From assembly GCA_024229115.1 (NCBI GenBank), contig JAAEST010000022.1, forward strand, positions 99,917-163,916: a stretch of 64,000 nucleotides of DNA. Direction: 5' to 3'. Positions 43,216 through 52,475 of this stretch are shown one piece after another. A program made the translations under genes and the position numbers. This DNA comes from Oligoflexia bacterium. GTDB lineage: Bacteria; Bdellovibrionota; Bacteriovoracia; Bacteriovoracales; Bacteriovoracaceae. The notes under the pieces are model-generated. The model was not told the DNA's origin. It ran no database searches and worked only from the letters and a program-made list of their open reading frames with translations. Position 1 is the first letter of the stretch. Each line of letters opens with the position of its first letter.

Positions 43216-44139
43216 CTATTTTAAAGGGTTTTTTTGAAAAATAAAGCATAAACAAGCACTGTAGAAGAAGAAACACATGACTAAAAATATCCACAATATA
43301 GCGATAATAAAGGTGTAATAATCACCATAATTTTGAATCAATCCTTCTCTTACGTAGAGAAAGTAAATCCAAAACAAGTTTTTCCCAATTAAGAGGAGAA
43401 AAACAAAAGTCCCTGCCCCTAGGAAAGCTTCTCGTAAACGAATTTTCCAATTAAAAAACCAGCGATAAACAAAAGTAAAGTAGAAAAGAAAAACTAAAAA
43501 GAAGAAATAATTTGAAGCCCAAGAAAAGGAGTTACTCACATCTATTGTTTGAAAATATTGAATAAGACCATGCAGAGATTCAAAACGAAAAAGAAAGTCT
43601 ACTATGAAATTATTTTGAATAATTTTCCAAATAAAAATAAAAATTGGCTGAATACTTAGGGCCAGAACAAGGATAGAAATTGTCACTCCAATAATAACTA
43701 TTCCCTTTAAATGTTTTTTTGGACTTAATAAAGATCGGTCTCCAGAAATAAGAAAGAGCCCACTCCAAATAGCATTAAAGAATGAAAGTGATGAAACAAG
43801 AAGTAGTAAAAAGTTTAAAACAGTGAATTGGGCCTTCCCAAAAAGAGGACCAGCTAAGATACTTTTTATTTTTAGTAAGATTTCCGGACCAATATCTGGA
43901 AAGAGATCATCTCCAAATTCAAAAATATATTGATGTACTTTTTCAACATCTCCTAAGAATAAACCTACGAGTCTGATTAGGAGTAAAAAAAACGGAACCA
44001 AAGTAATAATAATATAGAAAGAGCTCGAAGCTGCGAGTGAAGTTCCTCTTCTATCATTAAATAACTTCAGAGCATCCCAATATGCTTTTGAGATCTTCTT
44101 TGATAGGTCTTTTATTTGCTTCTTATCAATATTTGGCAT
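43216..44139 (-). CDS. YihY/virulence-factor BrkB-family membrane protein
   Basis: 307 residues with about six transmembrane helices. The N-terminal ALKLFNDRRGTSLAASSSFYIIITLVPFFLLLI contains the family's 'a.aSfyt.lslvPfl' pattern near residue 35 (quoted landmarks: SFYIIITLVPF). Once called RNase BN, the family is now regarded as of uncertain function, possibly transport. The start has no strong ribosome-binding site. It is in a leftward run with polB upstream (22-base gap) and yggT downstream. Confidence 0.8.
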   Translation of the reverse strand: MPNIDKKQIKDLSKKISKAYWDALKLFNDRRGTSLAASSSFYIIITLVPFFLLLIRLVGLFLGDVEKVHQYIFEFGDDLFPDIGPEILLKIKSILAGPLFGKAQFTVLNFLLLLVSSLSFFNAIWSGLFLISGDRSLLSPKKHLKGIVIIGVTISILVLALSIQPIFIFIWKIIQNNFIVDFLFRFESLHGLIQYFQTIDVSNSFSWASNYFFFLVFLFYFTFVYRWFFNWKIRLREAFLGAGTFVFLLLIGKNLFWIYFLYVREGLIQNYGDYYTFIIAILWIFLVMCFFFYSACLCFIFQKNPLK

Positions 44140-44161
44140 TGATTAATGCTAACAGGAAAAT

Positions 44162-46480
44162 CTAGAAAAGAGAAAGCTGATCACCAGCAATAATTCCATC
44201 AAAACTCTTTTCTTGTGTCTGAAGAATAATCTCTGCAATTGGCCTTACTTGCTTTTCGATATAATGCTGATAATCAATATCATCATGCTCAAGTTCTGTC
44301 GGAACAGGTCCTCGACGAGTCATCACATAAGTGACACTTCTATCTACTTCAAGACCTACGGCCTCTAACATTTTGGCAGCCCGAGCATGAGGAGGGAGGC
44401 TTTTCGTATACTCACTTAAGTCTTTTGTTAATCTCTTTCGATAAACAAGTTTATCATCGAACTCTCCGTCTTTAAGACGATTAACAGTATCCAAAATGAG
44501 ATTATCGACTTCCTCACCTTCAAAGTATTTTTCAAAGAGTTGGTATTGAAATTCTTTTGCGAGCTTTGTCCAGTCACTTCTGACAATTTCCATACCAGAA
44601 AAACTTAGCTCTTTAGCCCCAGCTTTCGACTGAAGGACTCCCGCATATTTCTTCTTTGCACCTTCTTTACTGTCTCCTCTTAAAGAAGGAAGAAAAAACT
44701 TTGAATAATATTTTTCAAACTCAAGCTCTAAATGACTGTCTATATGAAATTGAGTTTTAATCAAAGTATTAATAAAGTCGTTCGCCTTTTTACCTAACTC
44801 AACACCTACACTAAATGGATTCTTTGTTTCATCGGCATTGAGTTTTACAAAGACTGAATCAGTGTCACCATAAACGACCTCATGGCCAGTATCCTCAAAG
44901 TACTCAATCGTTTTCTTTAATATCCATTGCCCTGTTCCTGTAATACTTGATGGAAGATCACTATGATAGAAGCGACTTCCAGCAGAGCCCATCACTCCAT
45001 AGAAACTATTCATAAGAATCTTAATGGCCTGAGAGAGATATGGATTTCCATTCTCTTTTGCTTGGGCCCTGGCATTCATTAACTCTTCTAAATATTCAGG
45101 CAGGATATGATGTGATCTTGAAAATTTAACTCCAACAGGAGTTTCTACCGGATCAACGTCGGCCATAATTCTACTGAAAGGATCGATTTTGAATGTTCTA
45201 ATAATTGTTGGATAAAGAGATTTAAAATCCAGAACAATCACATGTTCATGAAGTCCTGCACTTGGAGCAAGAACAAACCCTCCAGCTGCATGTTGCTCTC
45301 TTTGAATATCAATACTATTAGGGGCCACAAATCCCTTACGATGAATCTGAGGTAATAGAATAAAATCAAAAGCTGCCGTACTCATCCCAATCTTATCCAG
45401 AAGCATCCCCGACATTTGAGATCTGAAAATCATTTCTTGAATAATATTTGTCTTTTTAAAAATTCTCGAAACAAGAACACAGTCGAGAATATTATATTTG
45501 GCAAGAGCAACCTTATCGTTATGAAAGCGATCTTCAATCTCTTTCACTTTCTCCATTCCCGTCGCTTCAATATCTTTTCTTTCACCTAAAAGCTCATGAG
45601 CAACATTATCCAACTTAAAGGATTCAAAATTGTAGAACGCGCCTCTCAAGGCCGGTGGTCCATCAATCACAATCCTTCCAGGGATTGATGCGACACTTGT
45701 CCTTGTCCTCTCGCGGTCTATAATTCTAATCTTTGAGTTATTTCTTCCTAGTCTTAAATCGATTCCCCAAGAGTTTGTTTTTCTTTCTAAGAATTTAAGA
45801 TCGAATCCAACAACATGCCATCCAATGATGATATCGGGATCAAGGTGTTGTACTTCTCTTTCAAAAAGTTCATAGCACTCTCTTTGGGTTGAACAATAAA
45901 TGAGTTCTCCCTCTCCTTCTTCTAATGAACCTTGGTTCTCTCCCACCATAAAAACTTTCTTCACATCTTTTTCTAAGGAGAAGAGATCATATTGATGAAG
46001 AGCAATGGAGAAGAGATCATTCTTCATGCTTGTCTCAATATCAAAACTCATAATATTGAGGTTAGGGATATTATGGCTTGGCCTCACTTCAGGATTAAGA
46101 ACTTCTTTCTGATAGGGAGCATTGATATCAATACTTCCTTTAATGAATCTTTCCATCAGAAAGCGATCAGTATTTCTAACGTCAGATTCATAAGTTCTAA
46201 TTGAATTATTCAAACAAATTTCTTTGGCCTGAAACCAATGGTCTTGGGAATTAAAATAAAGGGCGTCAACTTCTCTTCCAGTAAAGCTTTTGAGAGTGAC
46301 ATTCTTTCTTTCAAATTGAAATGGAAAAGAAGGAGTTGAGATATCTCTTTCGATAAAGAAAACAGGACGGTTATGGTCAATGAGAACCTTCGTTGGCCCT
46401 TGATCAGTTTTGACCCATAGCTCAAGAATGGCTTTGCCATTCCTGTCATAACAATTATTAGTTAAGATTATACCTTCCAA
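44162..46480 (-). CDS. polB: DNA polymerase II (family B)
   Basis: 772 residues from TTG 46480, preferred over a GTG at 46510 because AGAGG lies upstream and the protein then starts like PolB (EGIILTNNCYDRNG). All family B motifs are intact: ExoI FDIETS (about 155), ExoII GWHVVGFD, ExoIII YNILDC, polymerase A DFKSLYPTIIR (about 425), B ILMNSFYGVMGS, C YGDTDSVFV (about 540). It is a proofreading repair polymerase for damaged templates, often under SOS control. No LexA-type box was identified. Confidence 0.95.
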   Translation of the reverse strand: MEGIILTNNCYDRNGKAILELWVKTDQGPTKVLIDHNRPVFFIERDISTPSFPFQFERKNVTLKSFTGREVDALYFNSQDHWFQAKEICLNNSIRTYESDVRNTDRFLMERFIKGSIDINAPYQKEVLNPEVRPSHNIPNLNIMSFDIETSMKNDLFSIALHQYDLFSLEKDVKKVFMVGENQGSLEEGEGELIYCSTQRECYELFEREVQHLDPDIIIGWHVVGFDLKFLERKTNSWGIDLRLGRNNSKIRIIDRERTRTSVASIPGRIVIDGPPALRGAFYNFESFKLDNVAHELLGERKDIEATGMEKVKEIEDRFHNDKVALAKYNILDCVLVSRIFKKTNIIQEMIFRSQMSGMLLDKIGMSTAAFDFILLPQIHRKGFVAPNSIDIQREQHAAGGFVLAPSAGLHEHVIVLDFKSLYPTIIRTFKIDPFSRIMADVDPVETPVGVKFSRSHHILPEYLEELMNARAQAKENGNPYLSQAIKILMNSFYGVMGSAGSRFYHSDLPSSITGTGQWILKKTIEYFEDTGHEVVYGDTDSVFVKLNADETKNPFSVGVELGKKANDFINTLIKTQFHIDSHLELEFEKYYSKFFLPSLRGDSKEGAKKKYAGVLQSKAGAKELSFSGMEIVRSDWTKLAKEFQYQLFEKYFEGEEVDNLILDTVNRLKDGEFDDKLVYRKRLTKDLSEYTKSLPPHARAAKMLEAVGLEVDRSVTYVMTRRGPVPTELEHDDIDYQHYIEKQVRPIAEIILQTQEKSFDGIIAGDQLSLF

Positions 46481-46534
46481 ACAATTACCTCTTGAGCTAA
46501 TATAGTGCACGAATCACAAAGTGGCGAGGAAACC

Positions 46535-47473
46535 ATGAGCAACCTTTATCCAGAAATCGAACCTTTTCACCATGAAATGCTAGAAGTGGATGACATCCAC
46601 TCTATCTATGTCGAGCAATGCGGTAATCCTGAAGGAAAACCTGTGATTTTTCTCCATGGTGGTCCTGGTGGAGGCTGTAATTCTGACTATCGTCGTTATT
46701 TTGATCCTAAGAAATGGCGAATTATTCTCTTCGATCAAAGAGGTTGTGGAAGATCGCTTCCTTTTGCTTGCCTAGAAAATAATACGACATGGGACTTAGT
46801 TGCTGATATTGAAAAAATTCGAGAGCATCTTGGAATTGAAAAGTGGTCTCTCTTTGGTGGTTCATGGGGATCAACCCTTTCACTTTCTTATGCTGTTACT
46901 CATCCAGAAAAAGTAGAAGGCCTTTTCTTAAGAGGAATTTTTCTTCTTCGTAAAAAAGAAATTCAATGGTTCTATCAAGAAGGCGCCTCGAAGATGTATC
47001 CCGATGCTTGGGAAAAATATCTTGAACCAATTCCAGAAAATGAGAGAGAAGATCTCGTTAGTGCATTCTATAAGAGACTGACTGACGAGAATGAAGAAGT
47101 GAGAAAAGAAGCCGCTAAAGCATGGTCAGTGTGGGAAGCTTCAACAAGTAAGCTCATTCAAAATGAAGAATTAATGGAAGACTTTGGTGATGACCAATTC
47201 TCTCAGGCCTTCGCAAGAATTGAATGTCACTACTTTACGAATAACGGATTCTTTGAAACTGATAATTATCTTCTCGATAATATTTCTAAAGTAAGAGACA
47301 TTCCGGCTATTATAGTTCAAGGTCGCTATGATGTTGTTTGCCCACCAGAAAGTGCATGGGAACTTCATCGTGCTTGGCCAGAAGCTGAATTTGTTATGGT
47401 TCAAGATGCTGGCCACTCACTCAGTGAAGACGGTATTCAAAAAGCCCTCATCGAAGCGACTAACCGTTTCTAG
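46535..47473 (+). CDS. pip: Proline iminopeptidase
   Basis: 312 residues. Alpha/beta-hydrolase with HGGPGGG (oxyanion region, about 42-48), DQRGCGRS, the nucleophile elbow GGSWGS (Ser near 109), a cap domain, and a C-terminal GRYDVVCPP aspartate and GHSLSE histidine. This is the S33 proline iminopeptidase pattern; it removes N-terminal proline. ATG 46535 is chosen for the GAGGA site six bases upstream. Divergent from polB. Confidence 0.93.
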   Translation: MSNLYPEIEPFHHEMLEVDDIHSIYVEQCGNPEGKPVIFLHGGPGGGCNSDYRRYFDPKKWRIILFDQRGCGRSLPFACLENNTTWDLVADIEKIREHLGIEKWSLFGGSWGSTLSLSYAVTHPEKVEGLFLRGIFLLRKKEIQWFYQEGASKMYPDAWEKYLEPIPENEREDLVSAFYKRLTDENEEVRKEAAKAWSVWEASTSKLIQNEELMEDFGDDQFSQAFARIECHYFTNNGFFETDNYLLDNISKVRDIPAIIVQGRYDVVCPPESAWELHRAWPEAEFVMVQDAGHSLSEDGIQKALIEATNRF

Positions 47474-48102
47474 TTTTTCATTACTAGCATGAGGCCATCA
47501 CGGATAGGCAGCATGGTCGTCGTCAGTCCATCATGATTGGCGAGAAATGTATTTAATTCTTTGAGAGCTTTTGTGCTTTCTTCTTCAGGGTTATCGTCGA
47601 GAACTTTTCCAGACCATAGAACATTATCGAAAACAATCATTCCTCTTTCACTAAGACGAGGGAGAACTTTTTCAAAGTAGTTTATATAATTTACTTTATC
47701 AGCATCAATAAATACCAGATCAATCTCTCCTTCAATCTCATCAATTTTCTCAAGTCCTTTTCCAAGGTGAAAATTAATTTTTGAAGAATGCTCACTCTTA
47801 TTCCAATAATTCGCGGTATAAGGTTTTTGCTCAATATCAATAGTATGTATCTCTCCATCTTGAGGAAGAGCTTCGGCCATGGCCAGAGCACTATAACCAG
47901 TATAGGTTCCAAACTCGACCACTCTCTTGGCTCCACTAAGCTTGATTAAAGTTCTAAGGAAGCTGGCTTCAAGTTTACCAATAAGCATCATACTCATTGG
48001 TTCATTATCTCTAGTATATTGCTCAAGATCTGCACAAAGATGACTCGGGTGGGAACTATGATCAAGCGCGTATTTTTCAATTCTTTCATCTATAAATTTC
48101 AT
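47470..48102 (-). CDS. SAM-dependent O-methyltransferase (caffeoyl-CoA type)
   Basis: 210 residues, the usual size of family 3 O-methyltransferases. Motif I VVEFGTYTGYSALAMAEALP (about 60-79) is the E-x-G-T-x-x-G-Y-S signature of this family, and DLVFIDADKVNYINYFE (about 128-144) carries the metal-binding D. It methylates catechol-like hydroxyls using a divalent metal; substrate unknown. AAGGA precedes the ATG. Its 3' end overlaps pip by four bases. Confidence 0.88.
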   Translation of the reverse strand: MKFIDERIEKYALDHSSHPSHLCADLEQYTRDNEPMSMMLIGKLEASFLRTLIKLSGAKRVVEFGTYTGYSALAMAEALPQDGEIHTIDIEQKPYTANYWNKSEHSSKINFHLGKGLEKIDEIEGEIDLVFIDADKVNYINYFEKVLPRLSERGMIVFDNVLWSGKVLDDNPEEESTKALKELNTFLANHDGLTTTMLPIRDGLMLVMKN

Positions 48103-48231
48103 TTTTTAATCCTTTGAATATTAGTAATCTAACCTTACAGTTAAAAAAGATTAGTGAAAAGAAACTAAAATCTATTATTATAATAATCAAAAGTTATATA
48201 TGTTCATAACCCATTAAAAAAAGTAGGAAAT

Positions 48232-48954
48232 ATGATCACTCTCGTTCAATTTGGTATCTCAAAAAAGGCCCCTATCGCTAACTTCAGTCCTTTTTGTTTA
48301 AAGTTAGAAACTTATTTAAGAGTAACAAAAACTCCCTATCAAGTTGAAGTCTGTAAGGGTGATCCAAAGAAAGAAGCACCAAAAGGAAAGTTACCGTTTA
48401 TTCGTTTTAACAATGGTGAAACTCTTGCTGATTCAGATCTTATTATCAGAAATCTAGAAAAAGAAAATAATTTAGATGGTCATCTTGATGAAAAAGAGAG
48501 AGCTCTCGGACTTGCTCTTCAAAGACTTTCAGAAGATCACCTGATGTGGACCGTTCTCTATCAAAGATGGCTTGATAAAGAAGACTGGCCAATGACTCGA
48601 AAGATATTTTTTAGAGGAATTCCTGATCTCTTAATGAAAGTTATCTCGACAGTTATTCAAAAGAGAACTTTCAAATCAGCCTGGGCCCATGGGATTGCTC
48701 GTTATGATGAAAAAGATATTTATGAATTTGCAAGAATTGATCTCGAAGCCATATCAGAACTTTTAGGTGATAAAGAATTTTTTCTTGACGATCAAATTAG
48801 TACCTATGACATTGCTCTTTTTGCAGTTCTTGCCAACTGTGTTTTAGCTCCAGTGAATCCAAAGATTCAAAGGCTCGCCACTCAACACAAGAACCTTGTT
48901 GATTTTGTTGATCGGATTAATCGTAAATACTTTCCAGAAAGGTATAAGAGTTAA
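48232..48954 (+). CDS. Glutathione S-transferase-like (metaxin/FaxC-type) protein
   Basis: 240 residues. The thioredoxin-like N-terminal domain has SPFCLKLETYLRVTKTPYQV (about 20-39), the P-x-C-x-K-x-E-x-x-L element seen in metaxin/FaxC-type GSTs. KGKLPFIRFNNGETLADSDLI supplies the cis-Pro and the glutathione-site ADS. The C-terminal helical domain follows. Probably a cytosolic GST-fold protein; activity not known. AGGA precedes the ATG. Confidence 0.82.
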   Translation: MITLVQFGISKKAPIANFSPFCLKLETYLRVTKTPYQVEVCKGDPKKEAPKGKLPFIRFNNGETLADSDLIIRNLEKENNLDGHLDEKERALGLALQRLSEDHLMWTVLYQRWLDKEDWPMTRKIFFRGIPDLLMKVISTVIQKRTFKSAWAHGIARYDEKDIYEFARIDLEAISELLGDKEFFLDDQISTYDIALFAVLANCVLAPVNPKIQRLATQHKNLVDFVDRINRKYFPERYKS

Positions 48955-49012
48955 AAAAGCTGTATTAGTCATAAATTTCAGCTACTTAATATTTTTATAA
49001 ATTATAAAACCC

Positions 49013-49052
49013 TATAATATACCATAGACAGGTATACCAATATGTGGTATAC
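49013..49052 (+). promoter_or_regulatory. higBA promoter/operator region
   Basis: A perfect -10 box TATAAT (49013-49018) overlaps the first arm of TATACC-N7-GGTATA (49018-49036), and a third GGTATAC copy lies at 49046-49052. HigA-type antitoxins bind such dyads to repress their own operon, so autorepression is the likely mode. No clear -35 is visible. Confidence 0.6.
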
Positions 49053-49073
49053 TACTCTTCACAAAGGAAACTT

Positions 49074-49373
49074 GTGGAAATAATAAGTTACGGTAACAAA
49101 GAAACTGAAAAATTTGACCTAGAAGGAAAGATAAACAAAAGATGTAAATGGGCTCATATTGAAACAATAGTACGACGGAAACTCGATATTTTAATATATG
49201 GTGCAACTATAGATGACTTTAAGATCCCTCCTAATAATAAATTTAAATGGTTACGAGGAGATTTAAAAGGTTTTGCTTCAGTTAGAATTAATGACCAATG
49301 GAGAATTATTTTTAAGGTTAATAGAAAAAATCAATTAGAAGAGGTTGAAATTACCGATTATCATCGAGGCTAA
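49074..49373 (+). CDS. higB: HigB-type (RelE-superfamily) toxin
   Basis: 99 residues from GTG 49074, preferred over GTG 49044 because AAAGGA lies a few bases upstream and HigB proteins begin with IISYGNKETEKF. The family end GFASVRINDQWRIIFKV (about 70-86; R, W-R catalytic stretch) is intact, so it should be an active mRNA interferase. The antitoxin gene follows after two bases. Confidence 0.9.
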   Translation: MEIISYGNKETEKFDLEGKINKRCKWAHIETIVRRKLDILIYGATIDDFKIPPNNKFKWLRGDLKGFASVRINDQWRIIFKVNRKNQLEEVEITDYHRG

Positions 49374-49375
49374 TT

Positions 49376-49663
49376 ATGAAAGCTAGAAAAAGAAAACCCA
49401 CTCCTGTCGGAGAAATGTTAAGGGAAGAATTTTTGATTCCTTTGGGACTCACTCAAAAAGAGTTTGCTCATCATCTTGGACTAGAAGTTAAGGCCATTAA
49501 TAGACTTATTAACAACAAAACATCCGTAAATCCTACCTTAGCTTTGAAAATTGCATCCGCTCTAGGAACGACTCCTGAATTTTGGATGAATTTACAAATT
49601 GCGAATGACCTTTGGGAATTAAAGAATTCAAATATAGAATTACCAAGTTTGATCTCTGCATAG
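49376..49663 (+). CDS. higA: HigA-type antitoxin, XRE/HTH family
   Basis: 95 residues. It opens PVGEMLREEFLIPLGLTQKEFAHHLG, the HigA signature, with an XRE helix-turn-helix (about 25-45) and TTPEFWMNLQ in the C-terminal half. It should bind and silence the toxin and repress the operon. GAGG precedes the ATG. Toxin-first order is typical of higBA. Confidence 0.93.
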   Translation: MKARKRKPTPVGEMLREEFLIPLGLTQKEFAHHLGLEVKAINRLINNKTSVNPTLALKIASALGTTPEFWMNLQIANDLWELKNSNIELPSLISA

Positions 49664-49695
49664 CTTTATTTACATACAGAGTCTTTCTCTAATAA

Positions 49696-49905
49696 TTAAC
49701 CTAAGTTATTAAACTTAAAACGATCTCTCTTAGAAATAGGAAATTCTACCCCGTCCACGGTTTTATAGGAATATTTCAAATAGAAACCTTCTGCAAACTC
49801 ATTAAAACTTCCATCATCTTTTTTAGGAAGGCTCCTGATATTTTTATCTATATACTTATAAATTTCTTGTTTCGCCTTTTCTTTCAAAGTAATTATATTT
49901 TCCAT
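49696..49905 (-). CDS. Possible small protein of unknown function
   Basis: 69 residues, mixed charge (KEKAKQEIYKYIDKN, VDGVEFPISKRDRF). No signal peptide or known domain. The ribosome-binding site is weak. Its start is only 12 bases from the divergent metallophosphoesterase start, leaving no room for a normal promoter pair. The residue composition is protein-like, so I keep it with low confidence. Confidence 0.4.
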   Translation of the reverse strand: MENIITLKEKAKQEIYKYIDKNIRSLPKKDDGSFNEFAEGFYLKYSYKTVDGVEFPISKRDRFKFNNLG

Positions 49906-49917
49906 AGTATTTTCTAA

Positions 49918-50697
49918 ATGATAAAATTACGCATGTATAAAGTTCTTCTTACATTAATTGTATCACTGCTCTTATATTATTCCTTTATTTTTTCTCCAAG
50001 AGATTTAGAGATTAATCACTATAACCGTTCTTATAACAATAAAAAAAATCAAATAAAAATAGCTCAAATTTCTGATTTACATATTACAAGTTTTGGAGTT
50101 ATTGAAAAAAAAGTTTTAAGAGCATTAGAGCAAGAGAAACCCGACCTAGTCGTAATTACGGGTGATATTTCTTCTTCAAGGGGAAATATAGATAGTTATG
50201 AACTCTTTCTAAGTCGAATAAAGTCTAAATTAGGGACTTTTTTTGTAAATGGTAACTGGGAATATTGGGAGCCCATTGAAGGATTGGAAGAATTACTTAA
50301 AAGAAATCATATTGTTTATCTCAATAATAAAATTCAAAAGGTAGATTCTAATCTTTTTATAGTTGGCTTTGATGACATTGAAGGAGAACCTGATACCTCA
50401 ATCATAGAAAGGCTAAGCTCTAATTCATTAAACATAGGCCTTTTCCATTCACCTACTTTTTTTAATCAAATTCCTAAAAATATTCAGCTCTCTCTTGCTG
50501 GTCATTCTCATGGTGGGCAAATAAAGATTCCTTTCCTTGGCCCATTATGGTTTCCTGCTGGCGTAGATAACTACATCGAGGGATGGTATAAAAGAGAAAA
50601 TATTGAGTTATATGTAAACAGAGGTATCGGAAACTCTATCTTACCTATTAGGTTTAATTGTAGGCCAGAACTGACTATTTTCAACATCGAATATTAG
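49918..50697 (+). CDS. Calcineurin-like metallophosphoesterase, membrane-anchored
   Basis: 259 residues. One N-terminal transmembrane helix (about 8-25) anchors it. The metal ligands follow in order: QISDLHIT (D-x-H, about 44), VITGDIS (GD, about 75), NGNWEYWE (the GN(H/D) element as GNWE, about 109) and GHSHGGQ (about 198). The layout is that of YkuE/LpxG-type phosphoesterases, which can cleave phospholipid or UDP-sugar lipids. Substrate unknown. A second in-frame ATG is at 49933; neither has a good ribosome-binding site. Confidence 0.83.
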   Translation: MIKLRMYKVLLTLIVSLLLYYSFIFSPRDLEINHYNRSYNNKKNQIKIAQISDLHITSFGVIEKKVLRALEQEKPDLVVITGDISSSRGNIDSYELFLSRIKSKLGTFFVNGNWEYWEPIEGLEELLKRNHIVYLNNKIQKVDSNLFIVGFDDIEGEPDTSIIERLSSNSLNIGLFHSPTFFNQIPKNIQLSLAGHSHGGQIKIPFLGPLWFPAGVDNYIEGWYKRENIELYVNRGIGNSILPIRFNCRPELTIFNIEY

Positions 50698-50717
50698 AGT
50701 AGAATTCCAAAATCTGC

Positions 50718-51668
50718 CTACTCTTTTGTCCAGATACGGGTGTTGAGATCGAGAGTTTCAACAAGTTCAGGGATGAATGAGATCACTTTATTAATTTCCC
50801 ACAGGTCTTTAAGAGGAAATAGCTCCCCCGTAAACTTTGGTTCAAAGAAGTTTTTCTTTTGAGGAAATGAAATATAAAGCCGATTTTTATAAAAACTCAA
50901 CCTGACTCCTTTATTTCTTTCTCTTAACTTAAGAATCTTTTCCATTAATTTAGGAGAAAGGAGGTATCTAGCTTCTTGAGAATCAGAACTTAAGACATGA
51001 AAATATTTTTCAAAGACAACATTTTCTAAAGATACTTTTTTGAGCGAACTTAAATTTAAACTATTAAGTTTTTCCCCCAGCCATTTTCCAAAGACTCCGA
51101 CCGTCACATCGTTATGAATGACGGTGTGTCCATTAAAATATTTATTGAAATCCACTTCAACAATGAAACCGAAGAAGACAGTTCTTGTCGATGAATTTTT
51201 ACCACTCGTTTTGTACTTGGCATCTACTTCATAAAATTTAAAATCAGTTTTTTCAATTTTTCCATCTAGCTGATCTTCACAACTATAGATATTTACACTA
51301 CTGTGATAAAGACAAGAGCTGGTAAATTCACTCGAAGATAGTTCACCTTTCGTTTTATAATTAAATTCAGGAAATACGTCCCCTAAAATTCGCTTAATTA
51401 TATTTTTTTTAAACTTCTTTCTGAAAGGACGCCAATGGAAGTATCTAAATATCATTCCAACTAAGACGATTCCTCCAACGCTTGTGTGGAGAAAGTCCTC
51501 CAAGTCCATTGGAACTGACTTAAAAATTAAAAATCCTATAATTCCTAGCCCTAGATAATAATAAAAGAGATAAAAGTAATACTTCTTTCTTTCTTCCGTA
51601 TATTTCTTAATGAGAGGTAGAGCTCGAGAATGATAGACCTTCCTAAGCTCTGTCTTTGTGGCAAGCAT
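50718..51668 (-). CDS. DUF3137-family membrane protein
   Basis: 316 residues. Two transmembrane helices near residues 30-48 and 60-75 precede a large soluble part with GGVFGKWLGEKLN-like and YISFPQKKNFFEP stretches. The Galanin-type/DUF3137 family is usually encoded directly after lemA, as here (lemA ends three bases upstream). The function is unknown; it probably forms an envelope complex with LemA. The family call rests on the arrangement and the conserved 'f.g.l.' and 'y.s.p...' patterns. Confidence 0.65.
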   Translation of the reverse strand: MLATKTELRKVYHSRALPLIKKYTEERKKYYFYLFYYYLGLGIIGFLIFKSVPMDLEDFLHTSVGGIVLVGMIFRYFHWRPFRKKFKKNIIKRILGDVFPEFNYKTKGELSSSEFTSSCLYHSSVNIYSCEDQLDGKIEKTDFKFYEVDAKYKTSGKNSSTRTVFFGFIVEVDFNKYFNGHTVIHNDVTVGVFGKWLGEKLNSLNLSSLKKVSLENVVFEKYFHVLSSDSQEARYLLSPKLMEKILKLRERNKGVRLSFYKNRLYISFPQKKNFFEPKFTGELFPLKDLWEINKVISFIPELVETLDLNTRIWTKE

Positions 51669-51671
51669 TTA

Positions 51672-52226
51672 TTATGAGAATAAATCTTTCACATTAATAT
51701 CTGATTTTTTGAAATCAGGTGCTTGAAAGAGTTCTTTTCTTTGCATCCCCATCACTGAGGCGAGAAAGTTACTTGGAAACATTTCAAGACCATTATTATA
51801 AGAAGTCACAGCAGAGTTGAAGCCTCTTCTTGCTGCAGCCAATTGCTCTTCCACTTCATTAAGAGATCTCTGAAGTTGAATAAAGTTATCATTTGATTTT
51901 AAGTCCGGATAATTTTCGGCATTGAGAACAACTCTCGCCAACCCTTGTGAAATTTGATTATTAATACTGATCTCTTCGTTAGATCCACGAGAAGCATTAA
52001 GAGCTTGCGCTCTAAGTTCAGTTAAATTGGTGAGAACATCTTTCTCATGCTCCATATATTCTTTAACTGAAGAAACAATATTAGGAATTAAATCATATCT
52101 TTTCGTTAGCTGAACTTCGATTCCACTTAATGAGTTTTCTACTTCATTTTTCCTAGAGATAAGGCCGTTATAAACCAAAACTAAAATCACAAACCCTAGA
52201 ATAACTAGACCAATTAAAAACTCCAT
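51672..52226 (-). CDS. lemA: LemA-family protein
   Basis: 184 residues. One N-terminal transmembrane helix (about 3-20) is followed by the long helical LemA domain: YNGLISRKNEVENSLSGIEVQLTKRYDLIPNIV (landmarks YNGLISRKNEVENSLSGI and KRYDLIPN) and NYPDLKSNDNFIQLQ near 115. It has the family's normal length. AGGAGA precedes the ATG. Role unclear (cell-envelope integrity). It is co-transcribed with the DUF3137 gene and divergent from the aromatic operon. Confidence 0.93.
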   Translation of the reverse strand: MEFLIGLVILGFVILVLVYNGLISRKNEVENSLSGIEVQLTKRYDLIPNIVSSVKEYMEHEKDVLTNLTELRAQALNASRGSNEEISINNQISQGLARVVLNAENYPDLKSNDNFIQLQRSLNEVEEQLAAARRGFNSAVTSYNNGLEMFPSNFLASVMGMQRKELFQAPDFKKSDINVKDLFS

Positions 52227-52294
52227 TTTCTCTCCTTAAATATCGTCTTACCCCTATTTTATGAAGTTTTAGAAAGATTCATAGCTGGAAAAAA

Positions 52295-52313
52295 GTGTCT
52301 AAAAAATAGACAC
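52295..52313. promoter_or_regulatory. Dyad GTGTC-N9-GACAC (site C)
   Basis: Perfect 5-bp arms with spacer TAAAAAATA. It differs from site A (13675-13692, minus strand) only by one extra A in the spacer. It lies about 70 bases upstream of lemA and 160 upstream of the aromatic operon, so it could act on either. Confidence 0.45.
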
Positions 52314-52475
52314 CTTCTCTAACAGTGACAGTCCTTCAAGTAAGCCTCATATATAACTTACTAAAATGATAAAGATTAGACAGTCTTATGGATACAGTGT
52401 TTTAGGCATTCCAATTGCATCAATTAAAGAATATAGTCACTTAGCGATTTAGCCAGCTTAATGAAGGAGATCATT

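Noticed and set aside
52366..52452. A 28-codon frame with three Tyr before the aromatic operon, as a possible leader peptide
   Set aside because: No ribosome-binding site, no run of Phe or Tyr codons, and no visible terminator/antiterminator pair.
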